A stretch of 33,351 bases of DNA from an uncultured Bacilli bacterium (GTDB taxonomy: Bacteria > Bacillota_I > Bacilli_A > RF39 > UBA660): positions 1-33,351 of the forward strand of contig CAKPHY010000018.1 in the NCBI GenBank assembly GCA_934162285.1, written 5' to 3'. Every line of letters starts with the position of its first letter. Position 1 is the stretch's first letter. The notes under the pieces were generated by a model. It was not told the origin of the DNA. It searched no databases and saw nothing but the letters and a program-made list of their open reading frames with translations. Shown in pieces: positions 1-7,289 of this stretch. The position numbers and the translations under genes were made by a program.

Positions 1-139
1 TTGATTTTCCTAAAATGAAAGTATCCTTTTTATTAAATGCCATATTATCAAAAATCGACTGAGGCAAGAATTTAAAAATAACATTTTGAATACTAAACAT
101 TATTTTTGGTACTTTATGAGGAGTGCCAATTAAAACTAA

Positions 140-343
140 TTAATCAGAATATGACATTGTTTTAGGTTTAAAACTATGTCCAGTATTCAAATACTCATTG
201 TATGCAATAATACCTGCTTTTTTTGCTTCGCTTTTTGTTGCGAATCCTGACTTATTTTTAAATTTTCTTTTCCCATCGATTGAAGCAATTTCAAATTTAT
301 ATTGATATACTTCTCCTCTTTTTTGAACTGTTACATCAGCCAT
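140..343 (-). pseudogene. Truncated tyrosine recombinase (integrase), N-terminal arm-binding fragment
   Basis: A 67-residue ORF opening MADVTVQKRG matches the N-terminal arm-type DNA-binding domain of phage/ICE tyrosine integrases (pattern W/YQYKFEIASIDGKRK, then a helix rich in Lys/Ala). In full-length integrases the text around SYSD continues into the core-binding and catalytic domains (about 380 residues). Here a TAA follows SYSD directly, and the sequence after it in the same frame does not resemble an integrase, so no catalytic R-H-R-Y residues exist. The start is well supported: a GGAGGAGAG ribosome site precedes the ATG. I read it as the remnant of a mobile element next to secA. A stand-alone arm-domain protein cannot be excluded. 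Confidence 0.65.
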
Positions 344-564
344 AATAATCTCTCCTCCATTTACAATTGAGTAAATGAAAAAGTTGGCACGAATGCCAAC
401 TTTATATTATTTGCAAAAATGTTTGCATAGAGATTTCCTTATTTTATAAGGTTTTGAGTCATTTTGTTTTCAAATTTTTTTGTTTGCAAACAAATTGCAA
501 ACATTTTGCCATTTTCAGCACCTTTTTGAATTTTCCAAAATTGCTCAAACCCTTATTTTATGGG
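344..564. other. Intergenic stretch between secA and the integrase fragment
   Basis: About 220 bases without a convincing gene. It contains repeated TTTGCAAA/GTTTGCAA motifs around 411-510, a perfect small inverted repeat CCTTATTTTATAAGG (437-451), a weaker one just past the secA stop (548-566), and the strong hairpin annotated at 380-403. Minus-strand positions 552-439 stay open for 37 codons without a proper start codon and could be the C-terminal remnant of a lost gene. There is no T-tract directly behind secA. Confidence 0.5.
380..403 (-). terminator. Hairpin terminator downstream of secA region
   Basis: Perfect 10-bp stem AAAGTTGGCA/TGCCAACTTT with a 4-base loop. On the minus strand it is followed by TTTTTC, so it most likely ends transcription coming from secA before the integrase fragment. 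The stem is symmetric, so some activity on the plus strand is possible. Confidence 0.75.
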
Positions 565-3057
565 TTATTTACCACAACAGTTCTTGTATTTCTTACCAGA
601 CCCACATGGACATGGGTCATTTCTACCAACTTTTACAACTTTCTTAGGTTGTTTTTTGGCTTCTTTAGTTTCACGATTCTCAGCTGTTCCTTCAACTACT
701 TTTTTAGCTTCAATATTTTGACGAATTTCAGCTTTTAGTAAATATAAAGTTATTTCTTTATCAATTACTTTAAGCATATCAGTGAACATATCACTACCTT
801 CTTTAGTGTATTCACGAAGAGGATTTTCTTGGCCATAGCCACGTAATTGAATACCTTCCATTAAAATAGACATTGAGTTAATATGTTCCATCCAATGAGT
901 ATCAATTACACGAAGTGAAATAGCTTTTTCAAAATCTTTACCAATTTCCTCAGGTAATTCTTCTAATTTGGCTTCATATTCACGAACAATACGTCCATAC
1001 AATAAATCTTCTAAACCATCTTTATCTAAAGCTGATACTTCATCAAAAGAAATATCTTGTTTTAATAAATTTTCATTAAAATACTCTAATATTTCTTTTT
1101 TATCATCATCTGATAAAGAATTAGTTATTAAATAGTGATCTTCTACAACATCTAAAACATGATTTCTAAAAGAATCTAATACAATATCATGAATAGAATC
1201 ACTATCTAAAATTTTGTTGCGTTTTTCATATATTTCTAAACGTTGTTGATTAATAACATTATCATATTCAAGTAAGTTTTTACGAATATCAAAGTTATTG
1301 CCTTCAACGCGTTTTTGAGCTGATTCAATTGTATTTGAAAACATTTTATTACGAATTGCTTGATCATCATCAAAACCTAATCTTTGAAGCATTTCTTTAG
1401 TACGATCAGCACCAAAGCGTACCATTAAATCATCTTCAAATGAAATACAAAATTGTGAAGCACCTGGATCTCCTTGACGACCAGAACGTCCACGCAACTG
1501 ATTATCAATACGACGTGATTCATGTCTTTCAGTACCGATAACAAATAATCCGCCTAAAGCTCTTACCTCATCATTAATCTTAATATCAGTACCACGACCT
1601 GCCATATTGGTTGCAATAGTTACAGCACCTTTTTCACCAGCTTTAGCAATAATTTCAGCTTCACGAGCATTATTTTTAGCATTTAAAACTTCATGAGGAA
1701 TTCCTTCTCTTTTAAGCATTGAACTAATAAGTTCACTTGTTTCTACAGCAATTGTACCAACTAACACTGGTTGGCCTTTACTATGACGTTCTTTTATTTC
1801 ATTAACTATTGCTTTATATTTTCCTGCTTTTGTTGCATATAATAAATCACCATAATCAATACGAGCTACTGGTTTATTAGTAGGAATAGTAATTACATAC
1901 ATGTTATAAATGTCTCTAAATTCTTCTTCTTCAGTCTTAGCAGTACCAGTCATTCCTGAAAGTTTTTTATACATTCTAAATAAATTCTGAAAAGTTATAC
2001 TTGCTAAAGTCTTTGTTTCTTCTTGAATCTTAACATTTTCTTTAGCTTCTATTGCTTGATGTAATCCTTCAGAATAATTACGTCCTGGCATTAAACGACC
2101 AGTAAAAGGATCGACAATAATAACTTGATCATCTTGAACAACGTAATCAATATCACGATGCATAGCAAAATTAGCTTTCAAAGCCTGAGAAATAAAATGT
2201 ACTAAAGTTGTATTATTTATATCGTAAAGATTATCAACACTAAAAGCTTTTTCAGCTGCAGCTATTCCCTTTTCATCTAAAGAAACAGCTTTTGTTTTTT
2301 CATCATAAATATATCCATCATTTTCTTTTAAAGTTTTAGCAAACATATCAGCTTGTTTATATAAATTTGCAGAATGCATAAAACCACCAGATATAATTAA
2401 AGGCGTTCTAGCTTCATCAATTAAAGCCGAGTCTACCTCATCGATAATTGCATAATTTAATCCACGTTGAACACGATCTTCAGCTCGTACAACCATATTA
2501 TCTCTTAAATAATCAAAACCAATTTCGTTATTTGTTGAATACAAAATATCACAATTATATGCATCTTTTTTTTCTAGTGTACTCATAGCACGAACATTTA
2601 CACCAACACTAACACCTAGAAAATTATAAATGCCACCCATCCACTCAGCATTTCTTGTTGTTAAATATTCATTAACTGTAATTACATGAACACCTTTACC
2701 TTCTAAGGCATTCAAATAAGCCGGAAATATAGTTACTAAAGTCTTTCCTTCACCAGTTTTTAATTCAGCTATATTGCCATAATGAATAGCAATTGCACCT
2801 AAGATTTGAGAATAAAAAGCTTTTTCACCTAAAACACGATCACCAACTTCACGTGCTACTGCATAAGCTTCAATTAATAAATCATCTAATGTTTCACCTT
2901 TTGCAAGTCTTTCTTTAAATTCTCCGGTTTTAGCTTTTAATTCTTCATCACTTAATTCGTGCATTTTGGAATCTAATGCAAATATAGCATCTGCTTGTTT
3001 TTTAAATTTTTCTAATTCTTTATATTCATGATCAAATAATTTTCTAAATATATTCAT
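565..3057 (-). CDS. secA: Protein translocase ATPase SecA
   Basis: ATPase motor of the Sec pathway; it pushes unfolded preproteins through SecYEG at the membrane. The 830-residue length is normal. Visible motifs: Walker A TGEGKT (residues 101-106), DEAD-type motif IIDEVDS (204-210) followed by DEARTPLIISG, GMTGTAKTE in the second nucleotide-binding fold, TNMAGRGTDI and QLRGRSGRQGDPG (helicase motifs V and VI). The last 20 residues form the zinc-binding SEC-C tail CPCGSGKKYKNCC that contacts SecB or ribosomes. The ATG has a GGAG ribosome site about 9 bases upstream. It sits downstream of hpf, as in many Firmicutes, but a terminator and a candidate promoter separate the two. prfB, often next to secA, is not seen; integrase debris follows instead. 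Confidence 0.98.
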   Translation of the reverse strand: MNIFRKLFDHEYKELEKFKKQADAIFALDSKMHELSDEELKAKTGEFKERLAKGETLDDLLIEAYAVAREVGDRVLGEKAFYSQILGAIAIHYGNIAELKTGEGKTLVTIFPAYLNALEGKGVHVITVNEYLTTRNAEWMGGIYNFLGVSVGVNVRAMSTLEKKDAYNCDILYSTNNEIGFDYLRDNMVVRAEDRVQRGLNYAIIDEVDSALIDEARTPLIISGGFMHSANLYKQADMFAKTLKENDGYIYDEKTKAVSLDEKGIAAAEKAFSVDNLYDINNTTLVHFISQALKANFAMHRDIDYVVQDDQVIIVDPFTGRLMPGRNYSEGLHQAIEAKENVKIQEETKTLASITFQNLFRMYKKLSGMTGTAKTEEEEFRDIYNMYVITIPTNKPVARIDYGDLLYATKAGKYKAIVNEIKERHSKGQPVLVGTIAVETSELISSMLKREGIPHEVLNAKNNAREAEIIAKAGEKGAVTIATNMAGRGTDIKINDEVRALGGLFVIGTERHESRRIDNQLRGRSGRQGDPGASQFCISFEDDLMVRFGADRTKEMLQRLGFDDDQAIRNKMFSNTIESAQKRVEGNNFDIRKNLLEYDNVINQQRLEIYEKRNKILDSDSIHDIVLDSFRNHVLDVVEDHYLITNSLSDDDKKEILEYFNENLLKQDISFDEVSALDKDGLEDLLYGRIVREYEAKLEELPEEIGKDFEKAISLRVIDTHWMEHINSMSILMEGIQLRGYGQENPLREYTKEGSDMFTDMLKVIDKEITLYLLKAEIRQNIEAKKVVEGTAENRETKEAKKQPKKVVKVGRNDPCPCGSGKKYKNCCGK

Positions 3058-3080
3058 TCATATCATCTCCAATATAATTT

Positions 3081-3089
3081 ATTGTACCA
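3081..3089 (-). promoter_or_regulatory. Candidate secA promoter (extended -10)
   Basis: Minus-strand TGGTACAAT, an extended -10 (TGN plus TACAAT), lies about 24 bases before the secA ATG in the gap after the hpf terminator. No good -35 is present at 17 bases. The position supports it more than the sequence does. Confidence 0.45.
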
Positions 3090-3117
3090 AAAAAGTATTA
3101 AAAATAAAAGGGTTTAT

Positions 3118-3146
3118 CAAAAAAAGATAAGTATTTCTACTTATCT
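3118..3146 (-). terminator. Terminator after hpf
   Basis: Nine-bp stem AGATAAGTA/TACTTATCT with a TTTC-type tetraloop, followed on the minus strand by seven T. It lies 13 bases past the hpf stop and separates hpf from secA. Confidence 0.85.
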
Positions 3147-3158
3147 AATTTAACTTTA

Positions 3159-3692
3159 TTATATAGTTTCAATTAAACCATAATCTCCGTCTTTACGACG
3201 ATACAAAATGCAAATTCCTTCACGTTTAATATCTTTATAAACAAAGAATTCATGACCTAACAATTCCATTTGCATAATTGCTTCTTCTTCAGACATTGGT
3301 TTCATTTCAATTTCTTTATGTTTAACAATTTTTCCTTTATTTTCTTCAAGATCTGTTGTTTCAAATTTTAAATTTAAATCAATTAGATTTTCTCTTATTT
3401 TTTTCTTATTTAATCTAGATTTATTTTTTCTAATCTGACGTTCTAACTTATCAACAACTAAATCAATAGCTGCATAAAGTTCTTTATTACTTTCCTCCGC
3501 ACGCAAAATCATTTTAGTAACTGGAATAGTTACTTCAACAATTTGATCAACATCTTTAATTTTAATTAAAACTGTTGCCGTTATTTCGTCAGGATTAGAA
3601 AAATACTTATCTAATTTTCCTAATTTCTCCTCAATATAACTTTTAATTGATTTTGTGACTTCGACTTTACGTCCACGAATTATAAATTTCAT
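3159..3692 (-). CDS. hpf: Long-form ribosome hibernation promoting factor
   Basis: Binds 30S subunits and, through its C-terminal domain, dimerises ribosomes into inactive 100S particles in slow growth. The protein is 177 residues from the chosen start. The N-terminal S30AE domain opens MKFIIRGRKVEVTKSIKSYI (residues 1-100 or so); a charged linker leads to the C-terminal domain MKPMSEEEAIMQMELLGHEFFVY ending in GDYGLIETI. The frame is open nine codons further upstream to a TTG, but the ATG at 3692 has an AAAGGATG ribosome site and matches the family N-terminus. Its own strong promoter lies just upstream and a terminator follows. Confidence 0.95.
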   Translation of the reverse strand: MKFIIRGRKVEVTKSIKSYIEEKLGKLDKYFSNPDEITATVLIKIKDVDQIVEVTIPVTKMILRAEESNKELYAAIDLVVDKLERQIRKNKSRLNKKKIRENLIDLNLKFETTDLEENKGKIVKHKEIEMKPMSEEEAIMQMELLGHEFFVYKDIKREGICILYRRKDGDYGLIETI

Positions 3693-3723
3693 CCGATCAT
3701 CCTTTCTTCCATCCCCCAATTAT

Positions 3724-3752
3724 ATTATAACATTTATATTAAAATATGTAAA
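3724..3752 (-). promoter_or_regulatory. hpf promoter
   Basis: Minus-strand TTTACA (3747-3752), a 17-base spacer, then TATAAT (3724-3729) preceded by TGT, making an extended -10. The predicted transcript starts near 3717, giving a short leader with the AAAGGATG ribosome site. Confidence 0.8.
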
Positions 3753-3810
3753 TTCAAGCTGTTTTATTTTGGAAATAAAAGAAAAATAATTAGTATATAA
3801 ATGGGAATAT

Positions 3811-3845
3811 AAAAAATTAAAAAACTGCTATACTAAAGCAGTTTT
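3811..3845 (-). terminator. Terminator overlapping the end of the cold-shock gene
   Basis: Eight-bp stem AAAACTGC/GCAGTTTT (3821-3845) whose loop spans the stop codon, followed on the minus strand by TTTTTTAATTTTTT. Confidence 0.8.
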
Positions 3846-4040
3846 AATCTCTACTACATTTTTGGCTTGTAAGCCTTTATCAGTTCTAACAAGTTCAAAC
3901 TCAACGTATTGACCCTCGACTAATGTTTTATAACCTTCAGACAAAATTGCCGAATAATGAACAAAAATGTCTTCGCCCTCCTTATATTCAATAAATCCGA
4001 ATCCTTTTTCGTTATTGAACCATTTTACTTTACCTCTCAT
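3828..4040 (-). CDS. Cold-shock domain protein (CspA/CspB family)
   Basis: Small single-stranded nucleic-acid chaperone, 70 residues forming one five-stranded OB-fold. Both RNA-binding motifs are plain: KGFGFIEY (RNP1, residues 12-19) and DIFVHYSAI (RNP2, 24-32). The opening MRGKVKWFNNEKGFGFI is diagnostic. GGGAG precedes the ATG. It is monocistronic, with its own extended -10 promoter and terminator. The gap to the next gene is about 200 bases, so a longer leader from a second upstream promoter, as in classical cold-shock genes, is possible but not shown. Confidence 0.95.
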   Translation of the reverse strand: MRGKVKWFNNEKGFGFIEYKEGEDIFVHYSAILSEGYKTLVEGQYVEFELVRTDKGLQAKNVVEIKTALV

Positions 4041-4083
4041 CTAATTTCTCCCTTCTTTTTTACTTCCATACTTAATATACAAC

Positions 4084-4092
4084 ATTTTACCA
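4084..4092 (-). promoter_or_regulatory. Candidate cold-shock gene promoter (extended -10)
   Basis: Minus-strand TGGTAAAAT about 45 bases before the ATG; only a weak AT-rich -35. The rest of the gap to 4241 is AT-rich, with no other element I can support. Confidence 0.5.
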
Positions 4093-4241
4093 CTACGCAC
4101 AATCTTTTTAAATCGCCTTAATTTGACATTTTTTGCAAATGCCAAAATTAAAAGCGACACCCCCATTGTAATATAAAATGTTAACAAAAAAGAATTTTTT
4201 GTCTCAAATATGTTTTTTTTTGCTCGAAGTTCAAAATTTTA

Positions 4242-4967
4242 TCATTTAACTTTAATTTCACAATATTTTTTTAATTCTTTTCTATAAATCTGAGAAAATA
4301 AATCAATAACTAAATTATCAGAAAAATAAATTTTATGAGCATTAGTATCCACAACTCTAACTTTTGATTGATTAATTATACAAGAACGATGCGAATATAT
4401 AAATTCATCTCCTAAAATTTCTTTTATTTCGCTTAAAGGTTTAGAAATCATCGCTTCTAAATAACTTGTTTTAATAAAACATTTTCTTTCAACCTGATCA
4501 CGAGAAACATAAACAATATCATCAACTGGAATATTATAAAAGAAACCATTTATACTATAGTTTAACATTTTAGATAAATTAAACTTTTTCATACAAATTT
4601 GTAAAGATTTAAAAAGTTTACTATCCAAGTCATAAGTTTTATTTATAAACGATAAAAAAGGAAATTCTTTTTGTAATAGAAATTGTCCATATTTATCATC
4701 ACTTGCTAAAAATATAATAACACTTTGATAATCATTATTTCTAATTGTTTTAGCAACATCAATTCCAGAAATATTAGATGTTTCAATATCTAAAATATAA
4801 ATCTTGTTAGACATAGGTTTATTAATAATTAAATTAAACTCATCATCATATTTATAAAACGTATGAATTTGATAACATATGTCATTCCTCATCATTTTTT
4901 GCTCTATCAGCCTTTTAACTTCTGCGACTACCACCTTATTTGAGTCGCACACAATAAAATTAATCAT
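4242..4967 (-). CDS. LytTR-family response regulator (AgrA/ComE type), orphan
   Basis: DNA-binding response regulator of 241 residues. The N-terminal receiver domain (1-125) has acidic D8, the likely phospho-acceptor D60 in IYILDIE, and conserved K110 in FINK. The C-terminal LytTR domain (about 140-238) shows the typical FIYSHRSCIIN segment (189-199) where related regulators have FxRxHRSYIVN. Such proteins regulate quorum sensing, bacteriocins or competence after phosphorylation by a membrane histidine kinase. No kinase or peptide gene is adjacent, so the signal and targets are unknown. It has its own promoter (5011-5038) and an AAGGGTG ribosome site. Receiver pocket residues are partly non-canonical (CDS instead of an acidic pair). 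Confidence 0.9.
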   Translation of the reverse strand: MINFIVCDSNKVVVAEVKRLIEQKMMRNDICYQIHTFYKYDDEFNLIINKPMSNKIYILDIETSNISGIDVAKTIRNNDYQSVIIFLASDDKYGQFLLQKEFPFLSFINKTYDLDSKLFKSLQICMKKFNLSKMLNYSINGFFYNIPVDDIVYVSRDQVERKCFIKTSYLEAMISKPLSEIKEILGDEFIYSHRSCIINQSKVRVVDTNAHKIYFSDNLVIDLFSQIYRKELKKYCEIKVK

Positions 4968-5010
4968 TTTACACCCTTCCCCGTTTTCTTACTTAGAAAT
5001 TTACAACTTT

Positions 5011-5038
5011 ATTTTATCATACAATCTTTATTTTTCAA
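5011..5038 (-). promoter_or_regulatory. Promoter of the LytTR regulator
   Basis: Minus-strand TTGAAA (5033-5038), 16-base spacer, TAAAAT (5011-5016) preceded by TGA, an extended -10. It directly follows the rpsR terminator. Confidence 0.7.
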
Positions 5039-5040
5039 AG

Positions 5041-5064
5041 AAAAAAAGAGCATTTCTACTCTTT
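5041..5064 (-). terminator. Terminator of the rpsF-ssb-rpsR operon
   Basis: Stem AAAGAG/CTCTTT with an 8-base loop overlapping the rpsR stop, followed on the minus strand by an uninterrupted T run. Confidence 0.75.
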
Positions 5065-5281
5065 ATTTAACAAATGGAATAATTGCCATAAAGCGTGCTT
5101 TCTTTACTTCACCAGCAATATGACGTTGATGCTTAGCACAAGCACCTGTTGCACGTCTTGGTAAAATCTTGCCTTTATCAGCACTTACATATTTTTTAAT
5201 AACATCGGCATCTTTATAATCGATGTTTTTACCAGCACACATTTGACAAACTTTTTTCTTTTTCTTAAAAAATTCTGCCAT
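5063..5281 (-). CDS. rpsR: Ribosomal protein bS18
   Basis: Small-subunit protein that pairs with bS6 on the 30S platform. It has 72 residues with the family signature IDYKDADVIKKYVSADKGKI and the RNA-binding stretch PRRATGACAKHQR. N-terminal CQMCAGK gives a Cys-X2-Cys as seen in many bS18. Last gene of rpsF-ssb-rpsR, with AGGAGAT upstream of the ATG and a terminator at its stop. Confidence 0.98.
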   Translation of the reverse strand: MAEFFKKKKKVCQMCAGKNIDYKDADVIKKYVSADKGKILPRRATGACAKHQRHIAGEVKKARFMAIIPFVK

Positions 5282-5292
5282 TTTTATATCTC

Positions 5293-5751
5293 CTATTCTA
5301 GGAAGTTATCATCTATAGAAACACTATCGCCAAAATCTGCAAATGGATCAGTATCGACATTAACACCATTAGATGAATTGTTATCTTGATAATCATAAGG
5401 ACTAACTTCATCTTGAGCTCTCTTTTGACTAGCTTGTTTACTTTCTAAAAATTGAACACTATCTGCTACTACATCCATTGTATAACGTTTATTTCCATCT
5501 TTATCATTGAAACTTCCAGTTTGTATTCTACCTTCTACTGAAACTAAAGATCCTTTATCTAAGAAATTGCAAACATTTTCAGCTTGCTTTCTCCATATTA
5601 CGATATTAATAAAATCAGTTCCTCTTTCACCTTGTTGGCTATTAAAAGGACGATTTACAGCTAATGAAAATCTTGAATATGGAACATTAGATGGAGTATA
5701 TCTTAGCTCAGGTTTAGCAGTTAATCTGCCTATTAACATTACTTTATTCAT
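5293..5751 (-). CDS. ssb: Single-stranded DNA-binding protein
   Basis: Coats single-stranded DNA in replication, repair and recombination. The 152-residue protein has an OB-fold (1-110: MNKVMLIGRLTAKPELRYT, DFINIVIWRKQAENV, VEGRIQTGSF) and an acidic disordered tail. The tail ends SIDDNFLE rather than the usual DDDLPF/DDDIPF protein-interaction tip; the acidic residues and a Phe are kept but Phe is not terminal. It sits between rpsF and rpsR as in most Firmicutes. Confidence 0.97.
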   Translation of the reverse strand: MNKVMLIGRLTAKPELRYTPSNVPYSRFSLAVNRPFNSQQGERGTDFINIVIWRKQAENVCNFLDKGSLVSVEGRIQTGSFNDKDGNKRYTMDVVADSVQFLESKQASQKRAQDEVSPYDYQDNNSSNGVNVDTDPFADFGDSVSIDDNFLE

Positions 5752-5769
5752 AATTTACCTACCTCTTTC

Positions 5770-6060
5770 TTAAGCTTCTTTCTTAGTAATTAAGTGGCGA
5801 ATTATGTCATTATTAATTAATGCTAAACGATCAAATTCTTTAATAGCTTTATCGTTAGAAGCTTGAACATCAATTACATAGTAATAACCAGTTCTAAATT
5901 TCTTAATTTCATAAGCTAATTCTCTTTGACCCATTTCTGTAACATTAACTACTTGAGAACCATCAGCATTTAAAACATCATTAAATCTTCTTACTACTGC
6001 TGCTAATTCTTCTTCACTTAAAGTTGGACGAACAATGTACATAATTTCATAGTTTTTCAT
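5770..6060 (-). CDS. rpsF: Ribosomal protein bS6
   Basis: 30S platform protein that binds bS18. It has 96 residues beginning MKNYEIMYIVRPTLSEEE, with QRELAYEIKKFRTGYYYVIDV in the centre; all are family hallmarks. AGGAGGTG lies 6 bases before the ATG. First gene of the three-gene operon, preceded by a leader with two hairpins and an extended -10 promoter. Confidence 0.98.
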   Translation of the reverse strand: MKNYEIMYIVRPTLSEEELAAVVRRFNDVLNADGSQVVNVTEMGQRELAYEIKKFRTGYYYVIDVQASNDKAIKEFDRLALINNDIIRHLITKKEA

Positions 6061-6085
6061 ATCTACACCTCCTCATGGTCTATTG

Positions 6086-6122
6086 GCTTTTCTAAAGAAA
6101 AGCAAGGAGTATTCAAATACTC
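6086..6122 (-). promoter_or_regulatory. rpsF leader with two consecutive hairpins
   Basis: In transcript order: GAGTAT/ATACTC stem with a TTGA loop (6122-6107), then GCTTTTC/GAAAAGC with a TTTA loop (6103-6086), then the ribosome site. From the promoter position the first hairpin starts at about the 5' end of the mRNA. bS6:bS18 autoregulation is known from this operon in other bacteria, but I do not see the conserved CCG of that leader motif, so this may instead be a stabilising or unrelated structure. Confidence 0.45.
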
Positions 6123-6128
6123 GCAATG

Positions 6129-6137
6129 ATTATAACA
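6129..6137 (-). promoter_or_regulatory. rpsF operon promoter (extended -10)
   Basis: Minus-strand TGTTATAAT, a perfect extended -10, placed right after the T-tract of the ychF terminator. The predicted start is near 6122. The -35 position falls in the terminator stem and is not a consensus match. Confidence 0.65.
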
Positions 6138-6166
6138 AAAAAAAAGACGTTTGTAAACATCTTTTT
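6137..6166 (-). terminator. Terminator after ychF
   Basis: Stem AAAAAGA-GTTT pairing with AAAC-TCTTTTT (one mismatch, tight loop), followed by nine T on the minus strand. It ends the parA-to-ychF unit and abuts the rpsF promoter. Confidence 0.75.
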
Positions 6167-6185
6167 AACTTTTTATAATTGCAAA

Positions 6186-7277
6186 TTAAACATTAAATCT
6201 AAAATAAACTATATCGCCATCTTGCATAATATAATCTTTTCCTTCAATGCGAAGTTTGCCGGCCTCTTGAACTTTTTTCTCATCACCATATTGTTTTAAA
6301 TCATTAAAGCTCATAACTTCAGCTTTAATAAAACCTCTTTCAATATCTGAATGGATAATACCAGCACATTTTGGTGCCTTAGTACCGGCAACAAATGTCC
6401 AAGCTCTTACTTCATCACTTCCAGCAGTAAAGAATGTTTCAAGACCAAGTTTTTTATAAGTTACTTTAATTAATTGTTCCATACCACTTTCTTTAATGCC
6501 AAGTTCTGTTAAAAATAAAGCTTTTTCTTCTTCAGTTAGTTCACCAAGTTCTGATTCTATTTTAGCACACATGACAATAACGTCTTCTTTTACATAGGAT
6601 TTTAATTTTTCAACATAAACATTAGTTCCTACAACTAAATCTTCTTCAGTAACATTAGCAACATAAACAATAGGTTTTATTGTTAACAAATTGTAAGATT
6701 TAGCTTTTTTAGTTTCTTCTTCATCTAATTCTAAATTCCTAAGAGCTTTATCATGTTCTAAAGCATCTTTCAATTTATTTAATAAAATACATTCAGCTTT
6801 TGTATCTTTATCAGTCGATAACATTGCTTTTTTACCAATCTTATTAATTCTATTTTCTACTACTTCTAAGTCAGCAAGCATTAATTCCATATTTATAATA
6901 TCAACATCACGAATAGGATCAACTTTACCAGAAACATGAGTTATATTAGAATTTTCAAAACATCTAACAACCTCACATATGGCATCAACTTCACGAATGT
7001 GAGACAAGAATTTATTACCAAGTCCTTCGCCCTTAGATGCTCCTTCAACTAAACCTGCTATATCAATAAACTCAAAAGAAGTTGGAACAAAACTTTTTGG
7101 TAAATAAAGATTTTTCAAAAATTCCATTCTTTCATCAGGTAATTCAACTACCCCAACATTAGGTTCAATTGTTGCAAATGGATAATTTGCAGCCAAAACA
7201 TTCTTTTTTGTAATAGCATTAAATAAAGTTGACTTCCCTACATTAGGAAGACCAACAATTCCAGCTTTTAAACTCAT
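6186..7277 (-). CDS. ychF: Redox/ribosome-associated GTPase-like ATPase YchF (Obg family)
   Basis: Universal P-loop protein of the Obg/OLA1 family that hydrolyses ATP better than GTP and associates with ribosomes. The 363-residue length is typical. The P-loop GLPNVGKSTLFNAI is at residues 9-22, followed by NYPFATIEPNVG (switch I) and DIAGLVEGASKGEGLGNKF (switch II). The C-terminal TGS domain ends GKDYIMQDGDIVYFRFNV. AAAGGAG precedes the ATG. The neighbourhood parB-(DUF951)-...-ychF-rpsF-ssb-rpsR is the Bacillus order with one transporter inserted. Confidence 0.97.
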   Translation of the reverse strand: MSLKAGIVGLPNVGKSTLFNAITKKNVLAANYPFATIEPNVGVVELPDERMEFLKNLYLPKSFVPTSFEFIDIAGLVEGASKGEGLGNKFLSHIREVDAICEVVRCFENSNITHVSGKVDPIRDVDIINMELMLADLEVVENRINKIGKKAMLSTDKDTKAECILLNKLKDALEHDKALRNLELDEEETKKAKSYNLLTIKPIVYVANVTEEDLVVGTNVYVEKLKSYVKEDVIVMCAKIESELGELTEEEKALFLTELGIKESGMEQLIKVTYKKLGLETFFTAGSDEVRAWTFVAGTKAPKCAGIIHSDIERGFIKAEVMSFNDLKQYGDEKKVQEAGKLRIEGKDYIMQDGDIVYFRFNV

Positions 7278-7289
7278 TCTATCGCTCCT

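Noticed and set aside
454..738. Plus-strand 94-residue ORF
   Set aside because: It runs antisense through the 3' end of secA and the following gap; the composition is Phe/Leu-rich shadow sequence.
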